From Ophiodon elongatus (taxonomy: Eukaryota > Chordata > Actinopteri > Perciformes > Hexagrammidae), in NCBI GenBank assembly GCA_016806645.1, contig JACSYO010001818.1, positions 4,088,501 through 4,152,500 on the forward strand: DNA of 64,000 bases, written 5' to 3'. The translations under genes were made by a program, and so were the position numbers. Each line of letters begins with the position of its first letter. Position 1 is the stretch's first letter. Positions 44,706 through 56,154 of this stretch are shown here, in pieces. The notes below the pieces were generated by a model. That model was not told the DNA's origin. It made no database searches and worked only from the letters and a program-made list of their open reading frames with translations.

Positions 44706-46577
44706 GGGCCACTTCAGTATGATCTCTTTTCCCACAGCAGCACTGAGGTGGTTGACTGTTCCTCTAAAGAGAGAAGCCACAAACCTGAAGTAGTGCTGTT
44801 TGTCATTTGCCACAGCCTTGTTAATAATTAAATAAAACATTAAATCCGAGCTTCTGGAAAGGAATTACTCGCAGCGTTTTCCTCACTTTTGATAGCGATG
44901 TGGCGCTAAAGAATCAGCACGTTGGCACGCGGACGATGTTGAGCTCAAAATGCAGTCTGAGAGCCGCTGAGCTGTAATGTCTCCTTTGCATATGCGAAAG
45001 CACCTTGTTAGGTATTCTTATTTTCTCTTCCTCAAATTTGTTGACGTATCTAGACTATGTTTAGACCACTTTCTTTTTTTTTTTTCTTTTTTTGGGTTTC
45101 TTTTTCTTTAACAGCTAAAGTAAACATAGAAGGGGTTCTTAAAATATACAGTTTTAGAGTAGGTGCCAAAACTCTGGTATTAAATGAGGGCTAATGCTGA
45201 TTTATAATCATTCAATGAATGTCCAACCTTCAATACACTTGTTGTTTTAATGCTCATGACTCCGTCGTTCTAATACTGTTGCCCGTGTTAATTTCATGGA
45301 GAAACATACCACGTCCTTAGTTTCCTCTTGAAATACTAATGCACGGTAACCCCTATAACCTCATGTGCTTACTCAAGGGAGCATTTGGCCTTATGTTGTG
45401 GCCCCCAGCTGCAGGCATGATGCATAGCTGACTCCCATGATGCCTTGCCACAGATGTCACCCAGAATGTCCCCTGTGACATGTCAGCTGTAATGGATTAG
45501 GAGCAAGTCGTGGTCAGAGCGAGTGATAAGGTCCAGACGGATGTCTCGGCTTGTTCTTAGAACGTAGTCTACTTCTCGTTTTTCACCTCTTGAGTTAGCC
45601 CCCTTTTTTATTTATTTTCTAATACAGTGTCGTGTTTGCCCCCCTCCCCCACCCCCACCCACCCACCCACCGTCTCTCCCTCCGCTCTCAGCGTTTGAAG
45701 TCTGATCACAATCATGCATGACCAACACCGCTCCTATTGCCATGCATTTGTACGCAGCCTGGGGAAAGGAGCAGTGCCTTGGTCCTCACGGTCTCACGGT
45801 CCACTGAGCGTGTTCTCTCTCTCAATCGGGGGCACGTGAACGACTTGAGACAAAACTGAGCCGACTCTCGCTTCGGCCAGAAAAACTAGATGTGTTTTAG
45901 ATAAAATTGTTTCTGATGAACTTTTTAAAAAAATCTCAAGCTTTCCATGAATGAGAAGACCTAAAACGTGAGCTGGATTTGAGTCATTGTGCTATAGGGC
46001 TCTTACAGGAAGAAAAACTTGAAATGAATCAGAGGAAGTGTTGCACAATAGGAAGTGGTGTGTTTTTCTTTCTTTTTTTTTTTTTTTGTTCCCCCTAATT
46101 GTTCCATGTTTTATTTAAAAACTCTGCAAATAGCCCATGTTTCACAAGGAAGGTAGGAATACAGAAAAACCCTGTTATTGCATAATTAACATGATTATCC
46201 TCAGTTCCCCTTTTTGTGTGATTTTTGAAGTGCGTTACCTGCTGGTTTAAAAAGCGAACCTACATTAAGATGGTATGAATGTTATCACATGCAGTGTTTT
46301 GTCAGAGGTGTGACCAGTATCTGTGACGAGAGCACCGGTTGGGTTCAAGCATAATTTGTTCCACTGATGATGCACAAAAGGAAGTGGTCTTTCAGGTACT
46401 TTAGACAAACGAGAGGAAATGTACGTTTTCAGTGGATTTGTGTGTTTTTAAGAATGGAGCACTTCTATCTGCAGAGCCTCCCGTCTTGCGTAACGATGCC
46501 ACGGTTTGAAGTAATGTTTGCAAAAGACGTCCGAGAGAGTGTCACCCATGTTTTGTTCCTGTTGACTCGTGTTTCAG

Positions 46578-46669
46578 AGGCTGACCTCTGGTGGAGGACT
46601 GTGACCTGGGGCCACCTGCCAGGCTGGGCTTCCCTGCTCCTGACCGACCGTCTCACAGCTCCACTGCGG
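46578..46669 (+). other. Candidate non-coding exon in the cyrib 5' region
   Basis: A 92-bp segment flanked by a good acceptor (GTGTTTCAG| at 46577) and a strong donor (|GTAAGT at 46670), more GC-rich than its surroundings. It is open in one frame (SEADLWWRTVTWGHLPGW...) but shows no known protein similarity, so a 5' UTR exon is the simplest reading. Its translation would start from a preceding ATG at 46367, which does not look like a real gene. Confidence 0.3.
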
Positions 46670-46855
46670 GTAAGTCATCGCACCAAGCCGCACTCTCAAG
46701 ATTGGAGCTTGTTTTCAAAGGATTGTTTTATTAAGGAGTCTTGTTTATGTCACTAAATGGGGGAAAAATGTCCAAAATCCAAAGATATCTGATTTTACAG
46801 TAACAAAAATGTGAACCTTCCAAATCCATAAGCTGCATTATATTCACAGCTAGAC

Positions 46856-46856
<1 letters not shown>

Positions 46857-46890
<34 letters not shown>
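46857..46890. repeat. (TTA)n trinucleotide repeat
   Basis: About 11 uninterrupted TTA units. Confidence 0.95.
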
Positions 46891-46892
<2 letters not shown>

Positions 46893-48290
46893 GGCTTTCA
46901 TTCTCCACTCCAGATTACCATCTACATATTTTGTGTGTATTTATATATATTCAAGGACATCCTAATTTAAATTACGGCAATGTTAGAAAGAGGTTGTTGA
47001 GAATAACGAGGCAGAATACTGTACGTTACGTTACGGGTGCGTTTCTCCCATTGTTTCAAACTAATTTGGGTCATAGTGCGCGCTGGAGGACTTTGACTCA
47101 ACTGCCATTTATAGAAGAGAAATGCCTCTATTCATTCGATAACCTCGCTTTCCTTCCACTGGTGGTGTTTTCCATGCAAGTGTGGGCTCAGCATAGGTAG
47201 GACGAAAAAAAACCCATATATAACTGTTTTGTGGAAATATCTAAATACAGGCTGCATGAATTGCACTCTCATTTTGCCGCTGTACATTGTGCCCACAGCT
47301 CTGAAAATGCAGCTCCTTGCTTTTTCAAACTGACTAGAAAAATAGATACAGGTCGCATTTTTAACTAGGACACTGTCGGCTTTAGTTTGAATATTACATT
47401 GCTCTCTATGGACATTGTGCCCCAGCTGGTGTAGAGTCAAGCCTCACCAGAACTGCCCGTCCTGTGTCTCTTAAACTCCTGTAGTCCTGAAGAAAAAAAT
47501 GAGGGGACCATTCACTTACAATTCATCTTAAAACCTGTAAAATCCCTTCGGGGTAGTTTCTCTTCAGGTTGTTGTGTTGAGGAAAAAGACGTAAATCGGC
47601 CATGTTGATAAAATCGCCACTTTTATTGTCAATCATCAGCTTTTATCTGATGTTTTAAACGTGGTCAAAGAACCGTGGGAGTAGCTTTGGTGCACCGATA
47701 CAAAGTAGACCTGTCATTATGTAAGAACGCCTGTGGTATACCTATTATAGTCTTAATGTGCTGTACTGTGGGTGTATGTGTAATGCTTGCTCAGGAAATG
47801 AATTGCATTGTGGGCCATAAAAAGGAGTTGAGTAATGTAGGTGCTCCCAGCTTCCTGTCCCCCCCCCTCCCTCAAGGCCAGAGTGTTTATGTAACTACAG
47901 GGCACAGGGGTCACCGCTCAGCTCTGACACGAGACTCAGATGTTTTTTGTTTTGATTTAATAGTTGGTTACCTTGTGGCGTTCGACGTTTATTGGTTTTA
48001 CTCTCGTTTCCGACTCGTATATTTTAGCAATGTGTAGTTTTACTGCACATTTTTTATTTATGTTTCCTGCTCACATTAAAGGGATTGTCTTTATTCACTT
48101 CCCATCATTTCCCCGCCGCCCCTTCTTGCACGTCTAGCCATCCCTGTTGTATTTTCCTCCTTGTCTCCTTGGAGATTGTTACCATGACACACACGGCTAT
48201 CATTCGAGTGGCTGAGCTCTGGTGCTGGAATGCTGTCCCGTTTTGACAGCTAAGCCTCAGGTGGTTTGTATATAGGATCACTAAGTCAGT

Positions 48291-48347
<57 letters not shown>
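48291..48347. repeat. (GT)n microsatellite
   Basis: 57 bp, uninterrupted. Confidence 0.96.
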
Positions 48348-48349
<2 letters not shown>

Positions 48350-48531
48350 ATGCAAAGCTGCCGTGTTGCCCTAGTAAGATTCAAATCTATTCACAAAAAT
48401 AGCCCGAATGACATGCTGTTTTCGTTAGCACGCAGTACACATCCCTGTGGCAGTACAGTGGAGCAGTAGATGTGCTGCCTTTACAAGTGGAGAAAAGAAT
48501 TAATGCAGCAGGCCGAGTTTTGTGTATACAT

Positions 48532-48584
48532 ATACATACATACATACATACATACATACATACATACATACATACATACATACA
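48532..48584. repeat. (TACA)n tetranucleotide repeat
   Basis: About 12 units of TACA. Confidence 0.95.
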
Positions 48585-51500
48585 GATACAGGATGGATTA
48601 GGCTCGCTAAGCCAGGGGGAGGTGTGGTACAGTAGCCTGAGGTGAAGCTTTTCTTGTCTCGCTTGTTGCTATGATCATAACTGGGTCAATACTGCCCCCA
48701 GCTGGTGAAGCGTAGTACTGTTATACCTGTGCAGATGATGGCGTGTGCACAGAGAACATTGATGTTTTTTTTTTGGTTGATTTATAGCTCTAGAATTAGG
48801 GTGCCCCAACTCTCTCCCTTGTCTTTTTATTTTCTGTTACCATATCTAAAAGTCTGCCATTAAATACACCACAAGAAGTACGATGTTTGGTCTATTCGCT
48901 CAATTTACCTCTTTAGAAGGCCCGATAAAATGTTGTGGAAATATCAGTAGCTCCAGTCATGACTCAGCACATGGAAGATGATCCGGCCCCTCTCGACCTC
49001 ACCCGCTGAGCAGGTAATTTGAGATGGTCTGTCTGAGTGGGTGTAATATGTAGAGTGGCTTGTTTTATCAGCTAAAAGCTCCCAGCTTCTCCTCGGTTAT
49101 CTATTATTTACGCCCCTGGAGGGCTGACACTGTATTCCTTCCTGCCCGGGTTCCCTTAAGCAGCACAAAAGGCTGCTGTCATTCCTCTGCAGACCTACGC
49201 CTTACAAAGCCTTAATGTCGGGCAGATTAGTATGAAACATGGCAATAGCATTTAGTCTGCAGAAATGTCATGTTCATTTTAATGCGTTGTGCCCTGAAAT
49301 GGCTGCCTGTGAACACTGGATGGTGCTCTTACATCACGCATCAGTGCTGCGTCTCGTCACAAGAAACTGACATGTGGCCTTGAGTAAGAACTTAATGTTC
49401 TCTGCTACAATTTTTCTGCAAGATTTCTGCAGCAGGTGATTGTTCTCTACTCGGAGGTTTCACTGTAACCGCCGCCACTTGTCATTTGCATTTTGTGCAT
49501 TTCAGCATGAGCCTTCCTGAAGCTGCGTGTTGGTGATAAGAGGGTTAGGGAGTGGTCTTTCCCCGCCGTTCACTCCGGGGGTGCATAACTGCTTTCATCC
49601 TCCAGATGGCACTGCTCTCTTTCTGAATGAAGATTCTGGTACTCTTCAATCTGACTCTCATCACCCATCCAAAAACCCTCCACTGGGCCCCACCCAAAAT
49701 CCTGTTGGGGTAATACTGTGCGGGAAAATAAAAAAAAATTAAAAAAAAGGGTTTTAAGGTGAAGCTCCACTGTTTTTCTTCAATTTAAATCTGGCTTTAA
49801 TTTGTCTCAACACCTACTTACGTGAGGCATTATGCCCCCTGAATGCTCTTCAGAGGGAGATTTAGGGGCTGCAGTGACGTCGGGGAGTCAGTCAGAAGGT
49901 CAGTCGTGTAACGATGGTTTCGGGGCTGTTTTCAGCAGAATAGGAGATCTTTGTTTGAATGGGTTTAGGAGGCAGCCGCCCTGAGGGAGCTGCTGCTCAG
50001 ACCAACGACAGTGAGTCAATATGCCCCCCCCACCCCCCCACACACACCCCAACCCCCCACCTTAATGATTTCCTAACGCATCCTAGGAAGGAGTCAGAGG
50101 ACTCTCAAGGGCAGGGCGGGGAGGGCTTCCTCCTGAGCCAGATGTTCAGCGGATGGAGCAGAGAATAAAAGTGGAAGATTTGAGGTGGAGTTCCTCCAAA
50201 CACCGTGCACTGGTTTCACATCTCTTTGTGAGTCTTGAGATGTATCCGGCACAAAATACTGTGTCTCCAGCCTTTTTTTTTTGGGGGGGAATAGAGCGGC
50301 ATCTTCACCCGAGATGATCGTATAAGGCCCCTGTGGTGCTGGAGGAAAAGTCTCCTTGCCTTCTTTTCTTTCCCCCCCACCACATTTTTAATTCATCGAT
50401 CTGAAAATTAACATCAATCCGGGCTGTCAGCATCCGTCTGCGCGTGTGTTTTGATGGTATAAAGTGTAGAGAGGAGCTAAGAGCCTCTTCATGGAGCACG
50501 ATTTCAATGGAGCCAGTGTTTTAGCTGACTCTTGTGTATGTGGCTGTTGCCATGGTTTCCAACTTTCATCAGGTGCCGTCCAAAGCGAGGGGGGGTGGGG
50601 GGGGTAGCTCAGCCGAGGATGAGGCGCTCCCACTTTCATCCTCCTCTGATCTGCTTCTCTGGACAAACTGCCGGCTCCATGTGTTCATTTGTGCTGATTG
50701 GGTTCATCGCTGGTTGCAGAGATTTGATGCAGGGTTTTTTTTTTTTTAGGGGCGTATTGGGGTGTGGGGGGGGGGTATTTTTTTGCTGGCCGTGTGGTTG
50801 CAGGAGGAAAGGAGACGGCTGATAGAGGAATTCGCCTCATGTTATCGCCGTCAGTTGTAATGATTTAATCATCCTGTGAGGTTTGTTTTGGTTTTTGCTA
50901 GGATCTGGGTGAGGGGGGCATTAGTTGATGTTTGCAACAATAAGGGGGCGTGGCCACGAGGTGATCGAGTTCATCCCCATAAACAAACAAATGGCAGACG
51001 CCCCTTCTACCCTCATCGCCATGTGCCCCCTAAGCCATTTTTCAGTCAGCTGGGTAGGATTGGCAGGAGATGGTCTGGGGTTAGGACAAGTCGAGTAGGG
51101 GGTTAGGAGGGAGGGGGGTGGGGGATCAGGGGCGGGAGAGGGGACGCATGCCAGCCCCATTTGGGAAGTGCTCCCCCATTTTCTGCCTGTCGAATCGGGC
51201 CAGTGTCAGTGAGCTCCGGCGGTTCCAGGTCTGGCCGAGTGGGCTAATGCGATGTGGCGTGTCACCCGGGGAATCTAGGTCAAGTTTAAAGCTGCCTGGC
51301 TGTGCCCGCCTCTGCTGCAGTGTGACGCCTCGCCATCCCTCCCTTTCCACGCGCGCGCAATAATATTCAGCGCCTTACCTACATTACTATTTATTTTTAA
51401 TTTATCCACCGACCAAAAAAAAAAAAAAAAAAAAGGGAGATGTGTATTTTTCCTTTCTAGACCCACATAATCTCAGACATAAACACACATGCACCCTGCT

Positions 51501-53489
51501 GCCTCTCCCCATCCCTCCCCCCACAACCCGCCGCCTCCACACCCCAGGCGAGCTCTGTCTCAGCCGCTCCACGGCGGAGCCCACGTGACGCGCGGTGTCT
51601 GCGCCCGGTTGGGGAGGGGAGGGGAGGGCGTTGTTTTTCTTCCATAGTAAAGCAGCAGGGCACGTGGATCCTCATGCTGCAGCCGAGTAGTGGAATGTCA
51701 GCACTATCCCTCTCTTACATTAGTAAGCCATCAGCCCTCAAGCATTTTTTTTTTTTTTTTTGGGAGTTTTTTTTTTTTTTTTTGTTGCAGGACGTTGCCG
51801 CAGTGCTCGGTTTCAGCTGTGCCCTGCTTCTGTGTGTGCTTATTAAAGGGCAGGCCCAGAGCCGGGACACGTTAAAAGGCAGTGCCATCCAGAGGTCAGG
51901 CTGCTGCATGGGCGTGGCACTGTTTTGGTGTCTTTACCAAAATAAGCTGCAACCTCTTTGCACCATCTGCAAATATTTGGGATGTTGATTTATTTTTTTT
52001 ACTCGTATAAATCCAACATTTTGTTATTTTGTTTATTTATAGCAAAGTGACAATGTATCATTATATTCAGCGGCAATTAAAATGTCATAATTTGTTCATT
52101 ATTATCAGCATATATTTCTTTTTCAGATTTTTTTTTTTTTTTTTATAAAAAACAATAATGATATTAATGATGAGAATTTGCTGAGCTGCACAAAAAAAAA
52201 AAGAAATCACATTAAATCGGAGTGCTCAGTAGTGGAATTTAATATTTCTCCAGTTGACTTCACCCCCCTGACTAATCCGCTGTTTTTGGTGCATTACCTC
52301 ATCTGTATTAATATATGCATGTACTTTCATGCCTACTACTACTGTACTCGCTCCTCACCCAGAGCTCGCATCTCATTGGCTGCTGCAATGTTTTCAATGG
52401 TACCAAAATTTTTTTTGACTCCATGGATACAGTGAGCTGTTGGGTAGATCAGCTCAGCCAATGGGAGAGCTGCGCGGGCTCCTGCTTGTCAGATTCTGCC
52501 CCTGGCCTTAGAAGCAGCCCTCCCTCCCTCGCTGCGAGCACGCGATGGCTCAGTGGGGGGGTTCAAAACAAAAACAAGGCTGTCGTCGGGGCTCTCTGTG
52601 GTGTCCCGGACATGCCAGCACTACTTGGTACTACTACAGCCACTGAGGGGGGGGGGGCTTCGATTCCTCAATATCGCTCTGATGCAGTATCTGTGTACTG
52701 TCAGCCAGCACTTTATCCTCTTACTTACTACGCTATCGCTAAGCAACCGGTTACTCTGTGACCGACGCATATTGTCCCCTTTAAAGGGAGGTTTGTGTTT
52801 TTTTGCGATCCAGAAATGATTCTCAGGATGACGTTTGACTGGAAGAGTAGGATGTAAAAAAAAAAGCTGTAAAATGTACAAATCTTTAATCTGCTCTTTT
52901 TCTGGTGCACTTGAAGATTCTGTGACGGACTTTTGAAATGCAGCCGCGCAAATCCCCGTCCTTAAAATGACCTCATTTTAAGCGGCACAAGGGAGCAGCG
53001 CTGGGCCCACGCGGCTGCGAGCCCTGGCAGCGCTGCCTGCCAGCCGGTCGGCCGGCCTCAGTCTGTGAGCGGCTGGAAGGTGGCGGTAGAGGACCGGAGG
53101 AGGCCTGGCGATGATGGGCAGTGCCCACATCATCCGGCAGGGTGGGGTCAGCGACAGCTCTCGTCCCTTCTGAGGCCGGATCAGGTGCGGTTTTTTCCGA
53201 CAGATAGCGAGGTGCCAGCGCTGGCACAGTCAGACATTCAGGTCACATTAGTGGAGGGAAAGAAGACGAGGCTGGACGAGGCAGGTGGGTCTTTGCAGGT
53301 GGTCACTGGGTCGAATGAGTGACTAACAGTAGTTACGGCGGCTTTTGAAGTAAAAAAAACAGACCTATATGAAGAAAAAAAAAGAAGCTGTTTGCAAACT
53401 GTTGAGGGTTAAATTGCATTGGTTGTAAATGTTACTGGCCAAATATTGAATTGACCAGATTTAATGATGGACCATATAAAGACAAAAAT

Positions 53490-53742
53490 AATTAATTCAT
53501 TAGTTTCTTAGTTTACAAGATGTCTTTTCACAATTTCATCTTTCAACATCTTGTTTTGTCTGAGCAACAGTCCCAAGATATCCTCTTTACTGTCTTATAA
53601 GACAAAGAAAACAAACTTTTGTAGCTGAAACCTGAGAATTTGGGGCCTTTTTTTGCTTAAAAAATGACTTCAAGATTAATCAAACCTCAAAATACCTGCA
53701 GATAAATCTTTTGTCATTCAATTCATTGTTTCAACTCTAGTC
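53490..53742 (-). repeat. Dispersed repeat family A (minus orientation)
   Basis: CAACATCTTGTTTTGTCTGA, GCAACAGTCCCAAGATATCC, TTACTGTCTTATAAGACAAAG, AACCTGAGAATTTGGGG, TTTGCTTAAAAAATGACTTC, and ends TTCATTGTTTCAACTCTAG. A perfect hairpin follows immediately. Confidence 0.65.
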
Positions 53743-53770
53743 ATACTTGTCTAGTCTCTAGACAAGTATG
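53742..53770. repeat. Perfect 13-bp inverted repeat with a 3-nt loop
   Basis: CATACTTGTCTAG, loop TCT, CTAGACAAGTATG. It starts at the end of the family A copy. Confidence 0.95.
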
Positions 53771-55019
53771 TCTTTGTCTCACAACACCCAGGGTGACTCT
53801 GAAGAAACTGAGTGAACCAGAGGAAGCATCAACATGTTAAAGGAGTTGCTTTCCTCTCTAACGTCTATTAATAGACGCTTCAATCGACTACCTGGTTACT
53901 TGAAAGGTAGTTTTATAAAATCTTTGTGGAGAAACTGGCCATGCTGCACTAATATTTCCTCTGTTCGAGTCCGGGCATGACCCACTGTTCAAGATGCAAG
54001 GCATGCCGCCCTCCGTCCCCCTCCCCGCCCCCCCGATGGTGCATCTCATGCATTTTAATACCACTCCATCCAACCCTCTGCTCGTGACTGCTGAGTGTGT
54101 ACTTTGCTCTGTCCCAGCACCTCGCTGTCTCGCAGTAATACCTGTGCAGACATGATTCACCCTGTCACCGCTCGCCTCTCACTCAGTCACTTTGGCTCTT
54201 CACCTGTCACTCATCATCTCGGATGACATCTGCCTGCCGAAGTTTAACCCCCGACGTTATCCCGCGCCGACCCTGCTTCCGCCCTCTCGGCGTGCATCCT
54301 GTCCGTCTCCGCTGTGTCACCGGGGGTTACGTTCGGTCTCCGCTGATGGAGCCTGCCGCCGCGTCTCCGCAAACTACCGCCACAGATCTCTGACTCGTCA
54401 TATGTCTGCTGATCGGCGCTCTGCTTTCCAGGAGCGAGAGGGACCACCGGAGCGGGGAGCGGTGCGGGGCTGCCACCTCTCGTTCCTCACATCACAGCTG
54501 AGGTGTACGCTGAGTGTAGCTGTGCCTCAGCGGGGGAGCTGTGGAGGTGACGGCAAAGTCACAGCATGACAGCCAAAGCTTGAACACAACCGTCACCCTC
54601 TTCTTTAAGCTGCAAGCCCCCCTGAAGCCAGCGTCTCATTTACAACACAAGTATAAACTGTAGTGATATAGCCCAGTTGTTGGGATAATTACGCAGCCAC
54701 TATCGGCATACATCGCCCGAAAGAGTAATGGAATTTAGTTTAAAGTGTTTTTAAAGTGTGAACTTTGTTCATACAGCTGCTGTGGTGGTTTGTTGGTTGG
54801 TTACTCATTTCTGGGTGGAAGTCCACGGGACTGCACAGTGTTGTTAAAGTGCAAAGCAGTTCAGACTCTGCTCTGGTTTTGGTGCTTCTCCCTGCATCCT
54901 CCCCCATCTATTGATTAGGTAATCAGCATAAAGTCTTTTGGTAACCGATGAATTGCATTTTTCAAGAAGAGTCAAAACGCTGGCTGGTTTCAGTCTCTCT
55001 AGTATAAAGATTTGTCAGA

Positions 55020-55365
55020 CGAATCGAAAGACGTCACTTTGAGCTTGGATAATTGTGATTGTCATTTGTTTCTATTTCCTAATTATTTCAATTAAGAAAC
55101 AAATCAACCGGTTAATCGTTTTGTCTCCAAATTGTGAAAATAAAGAAATGTAGATTTTAATTTCCCAGAGTGTCTTTATATTCCTTGTTTCAGCTGACCA
55201 ACAACAGAATGGTAATTCTACTCTCACATTTGTTGAAGAAACGCAGCAAACTGTCATTTAAAAGATAGAAACCCGAGAATGTTTTGGCATTTTTGCTTAA
55301 AAAGAGTAAGATTGTTTAATCAGTTATCAAAATAACATCCGATTTTGTTTTGTTGATCTTTTCAG
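55020..55365. repeat. Two family A fragments head to head
   Basis: A plus-orientation part (AAAGACGTCACTTTGAGCTT, GGATAATTGTGATTGTCATT, CCGGTTAATCGTTTTG) at 55020-55115 meets a minus-orientation part (AATTTCCCAGAGTGTCTTTA, TCAGCTGACCAACAACAG, ATTTTTGCTTAAAAAGAG, CAGTTATCAAAATAAC) at 55115-55365. Confidence 0.55.
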
Positions 55366-56154
55366 CTTTATAATCAATAATGTTTTGCAGTCGGACTCAT
55401 TTTCCGAGACTTGAATGTTTTCCAACAATGAAACGCATATGTTTATTATGATATTATATTCTTCAGACTTCTGGACAGACCCACCGTGCTCATGCAATAA
55501 ATTTTAAGTTGCTGTACCACAAGTGCCGTATGCGCTTATTTTACTAAGGCACATTAAATATTGATTATGTTTCGGCTCCTACGATAAAAACCCTGCATTG
55601 CACTTCCTGAAGACATTGTGCCTCTGCAGAGAAGAGAAGGTTAAAGGTCAAATTCACAAACAAAAGGTTTTTTTTGCATGACAACTTCCTTTATAACCGT
55701 TTAATTGGATGTGTCCTGTTATACTTGCTTCACGTGTAGCTCTGATTATATGCGATTCCCCCGCGGTGGCTTGTGAAATGGATTACTTTGCATACAACTG
55801 CCCCTTTTTTTTTTTTTTCAACGCTCATGATTTCTGGGAAGAAACTTAACAAAGCAGAAAAAAAAAAAAAAACCCATCAATTTTCTTTTTTTTTTTTCTA
55901 TTTCTGGGGACGTTTTTTCTTGTGACATCTGGTTTGGCCTTGGCACAGGAAACACACATGGGTAGCGGGCTCCAAGGGGAGCGCTGGTGTCTGTGAGCAG
56001 TGGGCACATCTGGGGCACCACTGGGTCCACGCAGGCACCAGAGCGGTGAAGCACAGCGGGAGCGAGGTGTCATGGATACGGTCGTGTCTCACCACCTGCC
56101 GCCTTTACTGCTGCATTCCTCCATTAACTGATTAGTCTCTCTTTTCCTCTACAG

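Larger units (their letters stand above)
38053..56154 (+). other. cyrib: Long 5' UTR intron of cyrib (inferred)
   Basis: About 18 kb with no recognisable coding exon of any gene. Contents I can name: an (ATA)n tract (38582-38624), a family B fragment (38690-38945), poly(T) runs (for example 41001-41024), microsatellites at 41215, 42092, 44529 and 48291, (TACA)n at 48532, C- and G-rich runs (40614-40637, 41710-41745, 50590-51630), CpG-rich stretches (52980-53330, 54230-54560), two family A repeat sites (53490, 55020) and one splice-bounded candidate exon (46578-46669). Unique-looking stretches in 45-47 kb and 49-53 kb could hold regulatory elements, but nothing in the sequence alone proves it. 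Confidence 0.5.

Noticed and set aside
44505..44840. Tyr-Ile repeat frames
   Set aside because: Translation of the compound AT/AC repeat.
46367..46756. 129-residue open frame
   Set aside because: No recognisable domain, and a good splice donor interrupts it; only the 92-bp segment inside it is kept as a candidate exon.
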